Of a stretch of DNA of 33,638 bases, positions 22,976 to 31,144 are shown one piece after another (the stretch's first letter is position 1; the number at the start of each line of letters is the position of its first letter). A program made the translations under genes and the position numbers. Location: the IMG/VR virus record IMGVR_UViG_3300025767_000073, positions 1 through 33,638 of that record, one strand, 5' to 3'. Origin of the DNA: a virus. The notes under the pieces were generated by a model. The model saw only the letters and a program-made list of their open reading frames with translations. It did not search any database and was not told where the DNA came from.

Positions 22976-25117
22976 ATGAGCGATTTTTACGCGATATTAA
23001 AAGAATGGAATAAATTTTTAAATAGCGAACTATTAAATGAAGTAAAAGTTTCTGATTTTTTTTCAAATGAAAATGTCATTAATAAAATAGGACATGAAGT
23101 TTTTGAAAAAAAAGTTTACAATAGTAAAAAAAACAAATGGATAAAGCCTTTTAACGATAACGATTACGCTCAAATTCTTTACAACACTTTAGAATCTGAT
23201 GAAGAAGTAGATATTCAAAAAGTAATAGACAATTTTGACATTGTAAAAGAAAAGATTTTAACGCCGTTTAATTCTTCAAATAGACCTATTACAGCTGAAG
23301 GTGGCAGAAAGTCTATAACTATATCTTCATTAAAAGATTTAACTTTCTCTAAATGCAATGAGTACATAGAGATAAAAAAAATAGGATCTTTAAGAACAGC
23401 TTCTTATATTAAGTGTCTTTCACAAAACTACAACAACAAAGACTTTGAGCTAGTAGGAAAAACAAGTAAATATTTAATTTTTTACCCTAAAACAGTGATA
23501 GGATCTATATCACTTGCTAGATCATATTATGACTTGCGTGCAAAAAAACTAGTATATGATACTAGCTTTAATGAAGGAGAAAAGTTTGGAGAAAAAATAG
23601 GCTCAATGGAGTGGTGTACTTCTATAAGCGGAAGTATAAATTATTTTAACAATTATCATGTAAATCAAAATATACACATGTATTACTTTATACAAATAAA
23701 CTACAATATGTATGACAGTCAAAGAAAATTATGTGTTGGGTTAAGCAAAAAAAATGGCGAAATATCACTTGCAAATTCTCGTGATGTTTTTGTTGACGCA
23801 AATAATGATGCATTAGAAATAGAAAGTCTAGAACATTACATAGGTGAAGAAGGAAAAAGAATTATATTTAGCGATGCAAAAAAAGATTCAAGAAAAGAAT
23901 TTACTAAGGAACAATATTACGTAGAAAAAACTTTAAAAGATTATATTGATTTAAGAAATCAGAACAACCAAAACCCTGAAGATATTTCAGAAGAGGTTGC
24001 TTTGATTATTAAATTTTCTAATGAAAAAAAAGAAATTGCAAACTATATCTGTGAGAATGATAACAATACTACATTGATCAAAATAGCTTACGAATCAGGC
24101 TTGATTGACTCTACGAATCATGAAAAAATATTGGAACATTTAGGTCATAATGAATTTATTTTGAGAAATATTCTTAGAACAACTGACAACAATAATATTA
24201 TATCTAAAATAATAAATACAGGTTCTGAAAAAGAAAAAAAATATATTTCTGCTAATAAAAACGTGCCAATCGATATTTTGCAAGAACTATCCAAAGAAGA
24301 TGTGTTTTTAATTAACTTGTCAGAAAATGAAAGCATAAATATGGAAATTTTTAAAAAAATAATATTTAGCAAACAGATAAATTATGGCATCGGTATTAAA
24401 AGAAATCTTTTATTGAACAAATCTGTTCCTTTGTCATTTAAAGTAAGCTTTGCGAAAACAGCTACGGAAGACGATGTACTTGATATTTTAATATCAGCAA
24501 ACAATACTGACAAAGAGATAGAAGAAAAAGTATTGATTATATTTTTAGAAAGATATAAAAGCAAAAAAGATATTGTTAAATTTGTTCTATCTAATAGTGG
24601 CTTAAGTGCTGATAATTTTGTAAAATACGGAGAAAATATTATAGGTGCTTCAGCAATTGTATATAGAAAAGATATTCACGCCGACCTTGTCGCTGACGAT
24701 ATGACGCGAAGCATATACATTTTGGCGAACATTGCAGAATATACTGATGATACGAAAGTCATTGACTATATTTTAGAATCAAAAAAAGAGGTTATGGTTT
24801 TAATATCTATTCTTCACAATAGAATATGTCAAGAAAGTCATCGTGTTAAAATTGCTGAGTTGTGTATTAAAAGAAAGAGTAGATATGATGTCGTAAAAAG
24901 TTCAGAACATTTAGAGATTTTAAGAATTATATTAGCAGTCTCTAGAGACCCTAATACTATTGATAGAATATCTAAAGTAAGAGGCTTAACAGACACAGAA
25001 TACAGAACTATTATTAGCAATAATGCTGCAAGAGTTGAAACTTTAAAATATGTTTATACAGTATGCTCTAAAAATTTAAAGCATGATGCACAAATTGCTA
25101 TAGCTAGAAATAGATAA
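22976..25117 (+). CDS. WCTS-family protein, second paralog
   Basis: 713 residues from ATG 22976-22978, chosen because AGG lies eight bases upstream. A GTG two codons earlier is less well placed. The leader MSDFYAILKEWNKFLNSELLNE matches that of the gene at 20882 and ends in LNE at 20-22. Core: FYPKTVIGSISLARSYYD and MEWCTSISGSINYFNNYH (C214), then RKLCVGL. A WIKPFND segment near 55-61 is shared with the gene at 31145 (WVKPFND). The C-terminal 350 residues contain degenerate versions of the alpha repeats (ISANKNVPIDILQELSK, INLSENESINMEIFKK) in which the NPNTP turn is mostly lost. No transmembrane segments. Function unknown. Confidence 0.78.
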   Translation: MSDFYAILKEWNKFLNSELLNEVKVSDFFSNENVINKIGHEVFEKKVYNSKKNKWIKPFNDNDYAQILYNTLESDEEVDIQKVIDNFDIVKEKILTPFNSSNRPITAEGGRKSITISSLKDLTFSKCNEYIEIKKIGSLRTASYIKCLSQNYNNKDFELVGKTSKYLIFYPKTVIGSISLARSYYDLRAKKLVYDTSFNEGEKFGEKIGSMEWCTSISGSINYFNNYHVNQNIHMYYFIQINYNMYDSQRKLCVGLSKKNGEISLANSRDVFVDANNDALEIESLEHYIGEEGKRIIFSDAKKDSRKEFTKEQYYVEKTLKDYIDLRNQNNQNPEDISEEVALIIKFSNEKKEIANYICENDNNTTLIKIAYESGLIDSTNHEKILEHLGHNEFILRNILRTTDNNNIISKIINTGSEKEKKYISANKNVPIDILQELSKEDVFLINLSENESINMEIFKKIIFSKQINYGIGIKRNLLLNKSVPLSFKVSFAKTATEDDVLDILISANNTDKEIEEKVLIIFLERYKSKKDIVKFVLSNSGLSADNFVKYGENIIGASAIVYRKDIHADLVADDMTRSIYILANIAEYTDDTKVIDYILESKKEVMVLISILHNRICQESHRVKIAELCIKRKSRYDVVKSSEHLEILRIILAVSRDPNTIDRISKVRGLTDTEYRTIISNNAARVETLKYVYTVCSKNLKHDAQIAIARNR

Positions 25118-25203
25118 GAAGCTACAACAATAAAATCATTTTTTATCTAAACATACACTTTGCTAATTAATTTAATATATAAAAATAAATAAAAGGAAAA
25201 AAA

Positions 25204-25749
25204 ATGTCGAGAATGTCAAATAAAGAATTTAAACAACTATTAACTGAGTGGACTAGAAAAATAATTAACGAGTCTGATGCAGCTAATTTAAAAGGAGAAA
25301 GACAAAAGCTTGAGTTTGTAAAAAATGCAAATCCTAGTAGCACACAAGACAGAAAAACTTTAGCTGTACTCTCTCAAGACAAAAGTGGAGAAGTTAGAAA
25401 AGCAGCTGCTTCTACGCAAGGTCTTAATGCGGAGCAACTTGCAAAATATTTCTCAGACGAAAGAAATGAAGCTGGAGACTTAACGTCAGTATTTTCTGCT
25501 AATAGAGAAAATTTTAATACTGCTGTATTAGATCATATATTTGATGCTGTAAAAAAATCTAAAACACTCGCTTATTTGTCGAATGTTTTTGCAACTCACG
25601 AAGATACTTCTGAAGATGTACTTGAAGAGTTAGCTGAAATTGGCATTAAAAATAGTAGCAGCATTTTGCTTAGAAAAATATTAGGTAATAGAAACTGTCC
25701 TTCTTACGTTAAAAAGAAAATACAATCTTCGATTAAAGACATGAAGTAA
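25204..25749 (+). CDS. Small leader-bearing alpha-repeat protein
   Basis: 181 residues, ribosome site AAAAGGA. The leader MSRMSNKEFKQLLTEWTRKIINE (INE at 21-23) has KEFKQLLTEW exactly as in the HDxxH protein at 18808, although the bodies are unrelated. The body carries two or three LRV-like helical repeats (NPSSTQDRKTLAVLSQDKSGEVRKAAAS, then FATHEDTSEDVLEELAEIG and ILGNRNCPSYVKKKI), related to the C-terminus of the protein at 20882. It may be a stand-alone binding module, or a remnant of a larger WCTS-family protein supplied with a new leader. It ends the rightward block, convergent with the two-TM gene. Confidence 0.72.
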   Translation: MSRMSNKEFKQLLTEWTRKIINESDAANLKGERQKLEFVKNANPSSTQDRKTLAVLSQDKSGEVRKAAASTQGLNAEQLAKYFSDERNEAGDLTSVFSANRENFNTAVLDHIFDAVKKSKTLAYLSNVFATHEDTSEDVLEELAEIGIKNSSSILLRKILGNRNCPSYVKKKIQSSIKDMK

Positions 25750-25770
25750 ATTTAAGAGTCTACCAAGCGT

Positions 25771-26244
25771 TTACTTATCTTCAGGCAACCATTCTTCTAC
25801 TTGTGGATGAAGCATTACTTGACTTTCATCAACAGTTTTAATATATTTTTCGTCACGAAACATAGATAGTTTTTTAATTATAGCATTTTGCAATTCAAAT
25901 TGTTGCTCTCTAAGAAGCTGCATTTGAATCTGAGCATCTCGTAATCTTGAAATTAAAGCGCCCCTATCAGCATTTGCATTAGCTAATTTTTCTTTTAACT
26001 CGTCAATTTCAGCAGGGTCTCTTCCTGCAGCTATAGCTATCATACTTCCAATGCTTCCTGTTATAGTACCAATCATTCCTACTATAATATCTCTATTGTC
26101 TGCTTGTAAAGGAACGTATGAAAGAAACAATATCATTACTAAAACAAAAAATAAAAATATAACACTAAATATCCATCCTTTTCTTGCTTTTTCTGACTGA
26201 TTGAACTCTTTTGATAAATCATCATCTTTATTTTTTTCTTTCAT
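25771..26244 (-). CDS. Two-TM coiled-coil membrane protein
   Basis: 157 residues. A charged N-terminus, TM1 at 24-43 (WIFSVIFLFFVLVMILFL), a short periplasmic loop, TM2 at 53-73 (IIVGMIGTITGSIGSMIAIA, glycine-rich), then a long coiled coil (76-128; LKEKLANANADRGAL, LRDAQIQMQLLREQQFEL). It follows the cyclase gene by 11 bases with its own TAAGG site. A holin or spanin-like part in lysis is possible given the nearby lysozyme, and so is a membrane partner or effector of the cyclase. It has no cyclic-nucleotide-binding domain, which argues against a Pycsar-type effector. The family is not recognised. Confidence 0.7.
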   Translation of the reverse strand: MKEKNKDDDLSKEFNQSEKARKGWIFSVIFLFFVLVMILFLSYVPLQADNRDIIVGMIGTITGSIGSMIAIAAGRDPAEIDELKEKLANANADRGALISRLRDAQIQMQLLREQQFELQNAIIKKLSMFRDEKYIKTVDESQVMLHPQVEEWLPEDK

Positions 26245-26255
26245 TTTTATATGCC

Positions 26256-27098
26256 TTAACTTATTTTTTGTTTTATTAAAAGTGTTATAAAGTATCTCAT
26301 GTTTTCATAAAAATAAATAATGTAAAAATGAATATTGTCTATTGTGTCAAAATATCTTAGCAAAGGCCAGAAAATATAAACAAAATATATCATATACAGA
26401 AAACTAAGTCTCCAAAAAAAATATTCTATTAACTCTTTTGTTTTCTTATGCTTTAATCTTGTTTTTATTTTTTTATTACCACCAAGTCTTTTAACCTTTT
26501 CGTTAGACTGTGGCGGTTGCAAGTGTTTTTCTTCTGTACCTAGTGCGTATATTTGTTCTGGCTCTTTAACACCTTTGAAAGAATATAATCCAACCAAAAC
26601 TACTAACGCATCTTTAGGTATAAAATTATTGCTTGATATTCTTGATTTAAAAACTAAAAAAGCCTTATGCGACATAAGAATTTGTTCTTCGCTGCATATT
26701 GACATTGTTCTAGCACATATATTTTTTCCTATACCTTCTATATTCATTCTTTTAGCGCCAACCTCTATTAAGCTTTGACTGGTCTTTGTTATTATCATTT
26801 CGTCCCAGTGAATGCCTAGTCTTGCCCTAAAAGGAAATTTATATTTAACAAGGCTGCGCTTGTAAGAAAATGAAAAAGAAATAGCATCAGATATAGTATC
26901 AAAATAACACAATGTGCCATCTGAAGCATCTATAAAAGTGCCGTTATTCTGATAAATTAAAGACATTATCAGTTTGTCATTTTTTGCAAACCACAAAGAA
27001 GATTTTACTGCACCATATCTTTGTACAAATCTAGTACTACCGATAATATCAGTCATTACTATAGCTATTTCTCTTCTTTTAATATCTTTTAATTGCAT
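26256..27098 (-). CDS. Class III nucleotidyl cyclase with C-terminal membrane anchor
   Basis: 280 residues from ATG 27096-27098, one base after the upstream stop. A TTG 18 bases earlier is an alternative. The catalytic domain matches class III cyclases: IVMTDIIGSTRFV (metal D17), FIDASDGTLCYF (second metal D60, normally GDG), RARLGIHWDE, IGKNICARTM (N126 and transition-state R130), and a C-terminal LYSFKGVKEPEQIYALG (the family's LKGV...Vy). The lysine that selects ATP, four residues before the second Asp, is replaced by a hydrophobic residue, so the base preference may differ or activity may be low. Residues 228-247 and 257-275 are membrane segments, placing the domain at the inner membrane. 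Members make cAMP, cGMP or, in Pycsar, cCMP or cUMP. Phage-encoded examples are rare. Confidence 0.75.
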   Translation of the reverse strand: MQLKDIKRREIAIVMTDIIGSTRFVQRYGAVKSSLWFAKNDKLIMSLIYQNNGTFIDASDGTLCYFDTISDAISFSFSYKRSLVKYKFPFRARLGIHWDEMIITKTSQSLIEVGAKRMNIEGIGKNICARTMSICSEEQILMSHKAFLVFKSRISSNNFIPKDALVVLVGLYSFKGVKEPEQIYALGTEEKHLQPPQSNEKVKRLGGNKKIKTRLKHKKTKELIEYFFWRLSFLYMIYFVYIFWPLLRYFDTIDNIHFYIIYFYENMRYFITLLIKQKIS

Positions 27099-27099
27099 T

Positions 27100-27333
27100 T
27101 TATTTGTCTTTGTCAATAGAACATTTACAGTCTACAGGTAAATACTGACATTTGTCGCACAAATTATCAAAACATATACATTCTGTAGCATATTTTAAAC
27201 ATTTTTCACAATTAAGTATCTCGCATTTACATTCTTGACTTACACCACACATTACACAGACTGTAGGCTCTAAAGACCAGTCTACACTAAAATTTTTTTG
27301 ATACTGACTAAGCTGTCTAGACTTTTTTTTCAT
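27100..27333 (-). CDS. Small protein with three Cys4 repeats
   Basis: 77 residues, 12 cysteines arranged as three tandem units of CxxC-x5/6-CxC: C26, C29, C35, C37; C42, C45, C52, C54; C59, C62, C69, C71, each unit five residues from the next and with Glu or Asp before CxC. Each unit could bind one zinc, so the protein would be a string of three small zinc knuckles. The N-terminus is basic (KKKSRQLSQYQK), the C-terminus acidic. The stop lies one base before the cyclase ATG, so the two are coupled. A nucleic-acid-binding or protein-bridging role is possible. A metal store is less likely for a phage. Confidence 0.72.
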   Translation of the reverse strand: MKKKSRQLSQYQKNFSVDWSLEPTVCVMCGVSQECKCEILNCEKCLKYATECICFDNLCDKCQYLPVDCKCSIDKDK

Positions 27334-27385
27334 ATTGTGTAAACCCTTAAGTAGTCTTTAATTAAGTATCAAAAAAACTAAAGTT

Positions 27386-28504
27386 TTAGTGTATTTGCTG
27401 TTCAAGATCACTAATAACTAGTTCTAGTCTTTCTATGTGAAGCTCATATCTTGTTTTCCAAGTAGCAGCGTTAGGGTTGTTGTTTATGTAATTGTTTCTT
27501 GCTTCAACTCCAGACCTATATGCATTACTATCTTTTATTTCTTTTACGACATTATATAGATTGTCTATAGCATCTATAATATCTTTTTGATCATTTGATT
27601 TTTCATACTCAGTTAAAGCTTTAGAAAATTTTTCAAAATAGCTTCCTGTTTTCTTAAAAAGTCTAGAAAATACAGCAGGTCCTATATTATAAGACATATC
27701 GTACATTACAAAAAGTACATTAGTCGGTATATCATTGTTTGAAATCCAAGGTGAATATCTGTGTAAAAGACTAATATGGTCATCTAAAGAATAGTCTAAA
27801 ATAGTTTTTGCATCTTTCTCTGATAATCCATCTACAGTAGCAATTTTTGTTTTATTTCCTTGTTTTATTCCATAAGATTCATAAGCTAGATTTACAGCTT
27901 TTTTAATAGCTTTTTCTTTTACATCAGCATTAGAAGAATTTAAGCCTGGGTGATTTACTTCTTTACCTGTTTTCCCATTTTTGTCAACATTTGTTCCGTA
28001 GCCTATAGTAACATTTCCATTATCATAATAAGGTAACGCACTAAAACTTTCATGATGTTTAATAAAGTCAATAAGCTCATCTTTGTCGACGCCTTTTGAC
28101 CACATAATATCTTCTACGCTAAACTTTTCTTTGTAGTCTGGGTCGCCAACGTAAGAAAGATAATTAACAACCTTTTTTGCAGCATTATTAGCCCTAACAT
28201 CGCTAGGATTGTTATCAGCTTTGTTTAGTGTAGACTTTTGTGAAACAGTTAGGCCAATGCCAGAAGCAGCTGCAAGAGCAAGAGCTATTTTCATAAGCTT
28301 GCCATTTTTTTGTTTTTTTATTTTACTTGTACTTGCTGCTTTTTGTATAGGCAAATCTGTTTTAACGTCATTATGAACATACTCGTCTTCTTCTTCTTCT
28401 TTACTATTAAAATTAGAAATAATAGGCAAGTCTGTTCTTACGTTTTGTCTGTTTTCGTTTTCTATTAAAAATCTGATATAGTTTTCTATTAAAATATCGC
28501 TCAT
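27386..28504 (-). CDS. T4-type lysozyme with leader and membrane segment
   Basis: 372 residues. The C-terminal domain (about 143-370) is a glycoside hydrolase family 24 muramidase: HHESFSALPYYDNGNVTIGYGT gives the catalytic E152, D161 and T166, spaced as E11, D20 and T26 of T4 lysozyme to within one residue, and VLFVMYDMSYNIG is the second family signature. It cleaves peptidoglycan. Unusually it starts with MSDILIENYIRFLIE (LIE at 13-15), a leader like those of the cargo proteins, then an acidic linker with VRTDLPI/VKTDLPI repeats and a hydrophobic helix at 70-87 (LMKIALALAAASGIGLTV) that could be a signal-anchor. This suggests a virion-associated entry lysozyme or an anchored endolysin. The leader and helix together favour the former. 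Confidence 0.85.
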   Translation of the reverse strand: MSDILIENYIRFLIENENRQNVRTDLPIISNFNSKEEEEDEYVHNDVKTDLPIQKAASTSKIKKQKNGKLMKIALALAAASGIGLTVSQKSTLNKADNNPSDVRANNAAKKVVNYLSYVGDPDYKEKFSVEDIMWSKGVDKDELIDFIKHHESFSALPYYDNGNVTIGYGTNVDKNGKTGKEVNHPGLNSSNADVKEKAIKKAVNLAYESYGIKQGNKTKIATVDGLSEKDAKTILDYSLDDHISLLHRYSPWISNNDIPTNVLFVMYDMSYNIGPAVFSRLFKKTGSYFEKFSKALTEYEKSNDQKDIIDAIDNLYNVVKEIKDSNAYRSGVEARNNYINNNPNAATWKTRYELHIERLELVISDLEQQIH

Positions 28505-28546
28505 ATTTTCCTCTTTAAAACTAATTATCAGACTTAATTGTTTTAT

Positions 28547-29527
28547 TTATTTTTTAGGAAAATATGAGAGTAGGTCTACGTTTTTATTTCTAGCTTCTTC
28601 AAGGTAAACTAGTGGATTATAATCTGTAATGTCATTTTCGATACCTGCGATTGATAACGCAATACCTTCTTGAAGTGTTATAGGCTCTCTACTAAATCCT
28701 ATTTTTGATCTAAACTTTTCGCAAGACAACAAGTGATTACCTAGATAATCTGTCTGTGGGTGCCAGTTAAGAACATCTATTTTTTTGTTAAGCTGAATTG
28801 ATATTTCTTGAATTATCTCTGACGTCTTTTTTGGACTTTCTACTGAAACATTAAAATCATTATTTCTCTCGTTACTTTCAATTGCTGAAACTATTGCATC
28901 GCAGAATGTAAAAACATGCATATAGTCCTTCATTTTCTCTGGGTCTAAAAACATATCAACGTTTTTTATATTGTTTTTAACACTGTATATTGTTTTAGCA
29001 ATAAGTGAGTTAGGATCACCTACTCCTCCGTAAGCGAAAAGCGGTCTAAGAACAAGCCATTCTTTTGCTGAATTTTTAACAGTCATTTCTCCTGCATATT
29101 TTTGAACAGCGTAATGCGTAGAAGGATTAATGACGCTGTTTTCGTAAATTAATGAATCTTGATACCTAGGCGTGTCGTAAATAACAGTTGTACCGATATA
29201 AACGTTTAATATACCAGCTTCATTCGCAGCTTCAGTAATATTTTGTGTACCTAGCAGGTTTGTATTTACAGCTTTTTTAGAGTTAAGAGCAACAACATCT
29301 GTACCTACAACAGCTGCATTATGAATTACTACATCTATATTTTTTTCTTTAAAAGTTCTAGACCACAAGCTTTTATTGTTTCTATATACACATGGTTCGC
29401 CTTTTTTATTTTTATATGGCAGTATATCAACGCTTAGCAAAGAGATAAACTTATGACCTCTTCTTGTTATCTCTGTAATTAGATTTTGCGCGATAAAGCC
29501 TTTTTCACCTGTTATTGCAATGTTCAA
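28547..29527 (-). CDS. NAD-dependent epimerase/dehydratase (extended SDR)
   Basis: 326 residues from TTG 29525-29527, chosen because GGAG lies nine bases upstream and the protein then starts MNIAITGEKGFIA, the usual position of the Rossmann GxxGFI motif. An ATG 15 bases upstream is the alternative. Other family marks: VVIHNAAVVG, YAVQKYAGEM (catalytic Y-x3-K), WLVLRPLFAYGG. Such enzymes epimerise, dehydrate or reduce nucleotide sugars with NAD(P). In a phage it could modify surface sugars or DNA-linked sugars, or divert host envelope precursors. The substrate cannot be told. It is the last gene of a short unit after the 48-aa gene. Confidence 0.85.
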   Translation of the reverse strand: MNIAITGEKGFIAQNLITEITRRGHKFISLLSVDILPYKNKKGEPCVYRNNKSLWSRTFKEKNIDVVIHNAAVVGTDVVALNSKKAVNTNLLGTQNITEAANEAGILNVYIGTTVIYDTPRYQDSLIYENSVINPSTHYAVQKYAGEMTVKNSAKEWLVLRPLFAYGGVGDPNSLIAKTIYSVKNNIKNVDMFLDPEKMKDYMHVFTFCDAIVSAIESNERNNDFNVSVESPKKTSEIIQEISIQLNKKIDVLNWHPQTDYLGNHLLSCEKFRSKIGFSREPITLQEGIALSIAGIENDITDYNPLVYLEEARNKNVDLLSYFPKK

Positions 29528-29543
29528 ACTATTATTCTCCATT

Positions 29544-29690
29544 TTATTGTTCAATTTTTTTCCAGCAAAACATAGTAGTATTTACTAATGTTCCATTTAC
29601 AAGCAAAGTAAATACAAAATCAGGATGTGTCTTAACAGAATTTTCTGTTATTAGCAATCCTATTTCTTTACTTATTGTATTAATATACAT
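29544..29690 (-). CDS. 48-residue protein of unknown function
   Basis: ATG 29688-29690 overlaps the stop of the T5orf172 gene as TAATG, and the frame ends 16 bases before the epimerase start, so it fills the gap exactly. The sequence begins MYINTISKEIGLLITENSV and ends FCWKKIEQ. It predicts two or three short strands and no membrane segment. The position and coupling support a real gene. No family is recognised. Confidence 0.55.
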   Translation of the reverse strand: MYINTISKEIGLLITENSVKTHPDFVFTLLVNGTLVNTTMFCWKKIEQ

Positions 29691-29983
29691 TATTTTTCCC
29701 ACCAATCATCAAATTGAGTAGGATCATCTATCATTTCATAAATAACAGCAGGTATAGAACCTACACATTTATAGTCAAACCACTCTAGACGAAGTTTAAA
29801 ATCTTTTAGCGACTCATGAAGTTTTTTTTCTAAATGACCTTTTCCTTCGATGACTGATATGAGCTTTATTTTGTGCGGGTTTCCTGTCTGTAGATCACCA
29901 AGACGTCTTTTAGGATTGTTTGATCTGCCAATTTTTATTGACCCTGTAACGTCACTTTGAATAAAATATAAATGATCACTCAC
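29690..29983 (-). CDS. T5orf172/GIY-YIG domain protein
   Basis: 97 residues. LYFIQSDVTGSIKIGRSNNPKRRLGDLQTGNP is the T5orf172 (Mug113-like) variant of the GIY-YIG nuclease fold: the first strand FIQS, then IKIGRS with the catalytic-type Arg of RRL, followed by a helix and IKLISVIEGKGHLEKKLHESL with the family's E-x-x-LH. Many are stand-alone in phages and may act as endonucleases or DNA-processing factors. Ribosome site AGGAGAA. It begins a three-gene coupled unit with the 48-aa gene and the epimerase. Whether it cuts DNA cannot be judged here. Confidence 0.8.
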   Translation of the reverse strand: MSDHLYFIQSDVTGSIKIGRSNNPKRRLGDLQTGNPHKIKLISVIEGKGHLEKKLHESLKDFKLRLEWFDYKCVGSIPAVIYEMIDDPTQFDDWWEK

Positions 29984-30014
29984 ATCATTCTCCTTTTTTA
30001 AAATAATATATCAA

Positions 30015-31064
30015 CTATGATTTAATAGTTGACGTTTCATATATTCTATTTAACTGATTATTTACTCTAAAGAATGTTGCGCACTTAGGCATTTCTTTAA
30101 TGTTTCTTGCGCCTATGTAAGTGCAAGTACTTCTTACGCCGCCTAGTATGTCTTCTAGCGTAGAAGAAATATTGCCTTTATGTCTCATTCTAACAACCCT
30201 TCCTTCACTTGTCCTGTATTTTCTTATAGACCCTTCGTATTTATTCATAGCCTCAAAAGAAGACATTCCATAAAATACAGGCTCACCTTCAGCATCAGTT
30301 ATCAGATTTTCAGTGTGGCCTGCCAACATTCCTCCTAACATAACAAAGTCTGCCCCACCACAAAATGCTTTTGAAATATCACCAGGGACAGTACATCCTC
30401 CATCTGACATAATTCTACCACCAATACCATGTGCAGCATCAGCGCATTCTATCACTGCTGATAGTTGAGGGCATCCTACACCTGTTTTGATTCTTGTTGT
30501 GCAAGCACTTCCGCTTCCAATGCCTACTTTAACAATATCTGCGCCTGAAAGTATTAGTTGTTCTGTAATCTCAGGCGTAACTACATTTCCTGCAATAATA
30601 ATTTTATCTGGGTATTTGTCCCTAATTTTTCTTACAGCATCTACAAATTTCTGTGTATAACCATTAGCAACGTCAATGCAAAGAATTTTAATAGCATCAG
30701 ATCCTGCTTTGCTAATCACATAATTTAATTTTTCTATATCTTCACTTCTAATACCTGTTGAGTAAGCTACATAATTTTGCAAATTGCTTTTCTTTACATA
30801 GCTAAAAAAATCAATAAGAACTTCGCTTTCGTAGTGTTTGTGAAGGCAAGTAATCATATTGTATTTAGCTAGCTCTATTGCAGCTGCAATAGAGCCTACA
30901 GTATCCATATTTGCTGCTACGATTGGCGTTCCTTCCCAAGAAGTTTTGTTTAAAAACTCTATTGATCTTGTCAGATTTACTTGACTACGTGAAGAAAGTG
31001 TAGATCGTTTAGGTTTGATCAAAACATCAGAGAAATCAAGTTTTAATTCATTTACTATTTGCAT
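30015..31064 (-). CDS. guaC: GMP reductase
   Basis: 349 residues, the normal length for GuaC. Flavin-free TIM barrel of the IMP dehydrogenase/GMP reductase family without CBS domains. GMP-reductase-specific marks: GIGSGSACTTRIKTGVGCPQ (catalytic C188), LSAVIECADAAHG, IMSDGGCTVPGDISKAF, FVMLGGMLAGH and ILGGVRSTCTYIGA. It converts GMP to IMP and ammonia with NADPH, feeding the adenylate branch. The gene has an AAAGGA site. It lies near an adenylosuccinate synthetase gene at the right edge, which uses IMP. It carries no leader, so it acts in the infected cell. A purA/guaC pair would move guanine nucleotides to adenine during growth of an AT-rich phage. Confidence 0.94.
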   Translation of the reverse strand: MQIVNELKLDFSDVLIKPKRSTLSSRSQVNLTRSIEFLNKTSWEGTPIVAANMDTVGSIAAAIELAKYNMITCLHKHYESEVLIDFFSYVKKSNLQNYVAYSTGIRSEDIEKLNYVISKAGSDAIKILCIDVANGYTQKFVDAVRKIRDKYPDKIIIAGNVVTPEITEQLILSGADIVKVGIGSGSACTTRIKTGVGCPQLSAVIECADAAHGIGGRIMSDGGCTVPGDISKAFCGGADFVMLGGMLAGHTENLITDAEGEPVFYGMSSFEAMNKYEGSIRKYRTSEGRVVRMRHKGNISSTLEDILGGVRSTCTYIGARNIKEMPKCATFFRVNNQLNRIYETSTIKS

Positions 31065-31144
31065 TTATATCCTTTTATAAAAAAAACCTTATATTTAATA
31101 ATATAATATTTTAGTACTAAATTACACAAAAATGGTGAAAAATT

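Noticed and set aside
25744-25776. Bidirectional terminator AAGTAAA/TTTACTT at 25750
   Set aside because: Arms are seven bases with a 19-base loop and no U-run; too weak to call.
25771-27098. Complete Pycsar defence pair (cyclase plus PycTM effector)
   Set aside because: The two-TM neighbour has a coiled coil but no cyclic-nucleotide-binding domain, and the cyclase is itself membrane-anchored, unlike PycC. Only the cyclase fold is supported.
14684-31130. A TACAC motif upstream of several rightward genes
   Set aside because: It occurs before six of them but at 20 to 200 bases from the start, with no shared flanks, so it is not a convincing regulatory element.
7427-31144. T4 late promoters (TATAAATA) before the virion genes
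   Set aside because: Exact TATAAATA strings occur, but mostly on the wrong strand or inside genes, and not at consistent distances. In DNA this AT-rich they are expected by chance.
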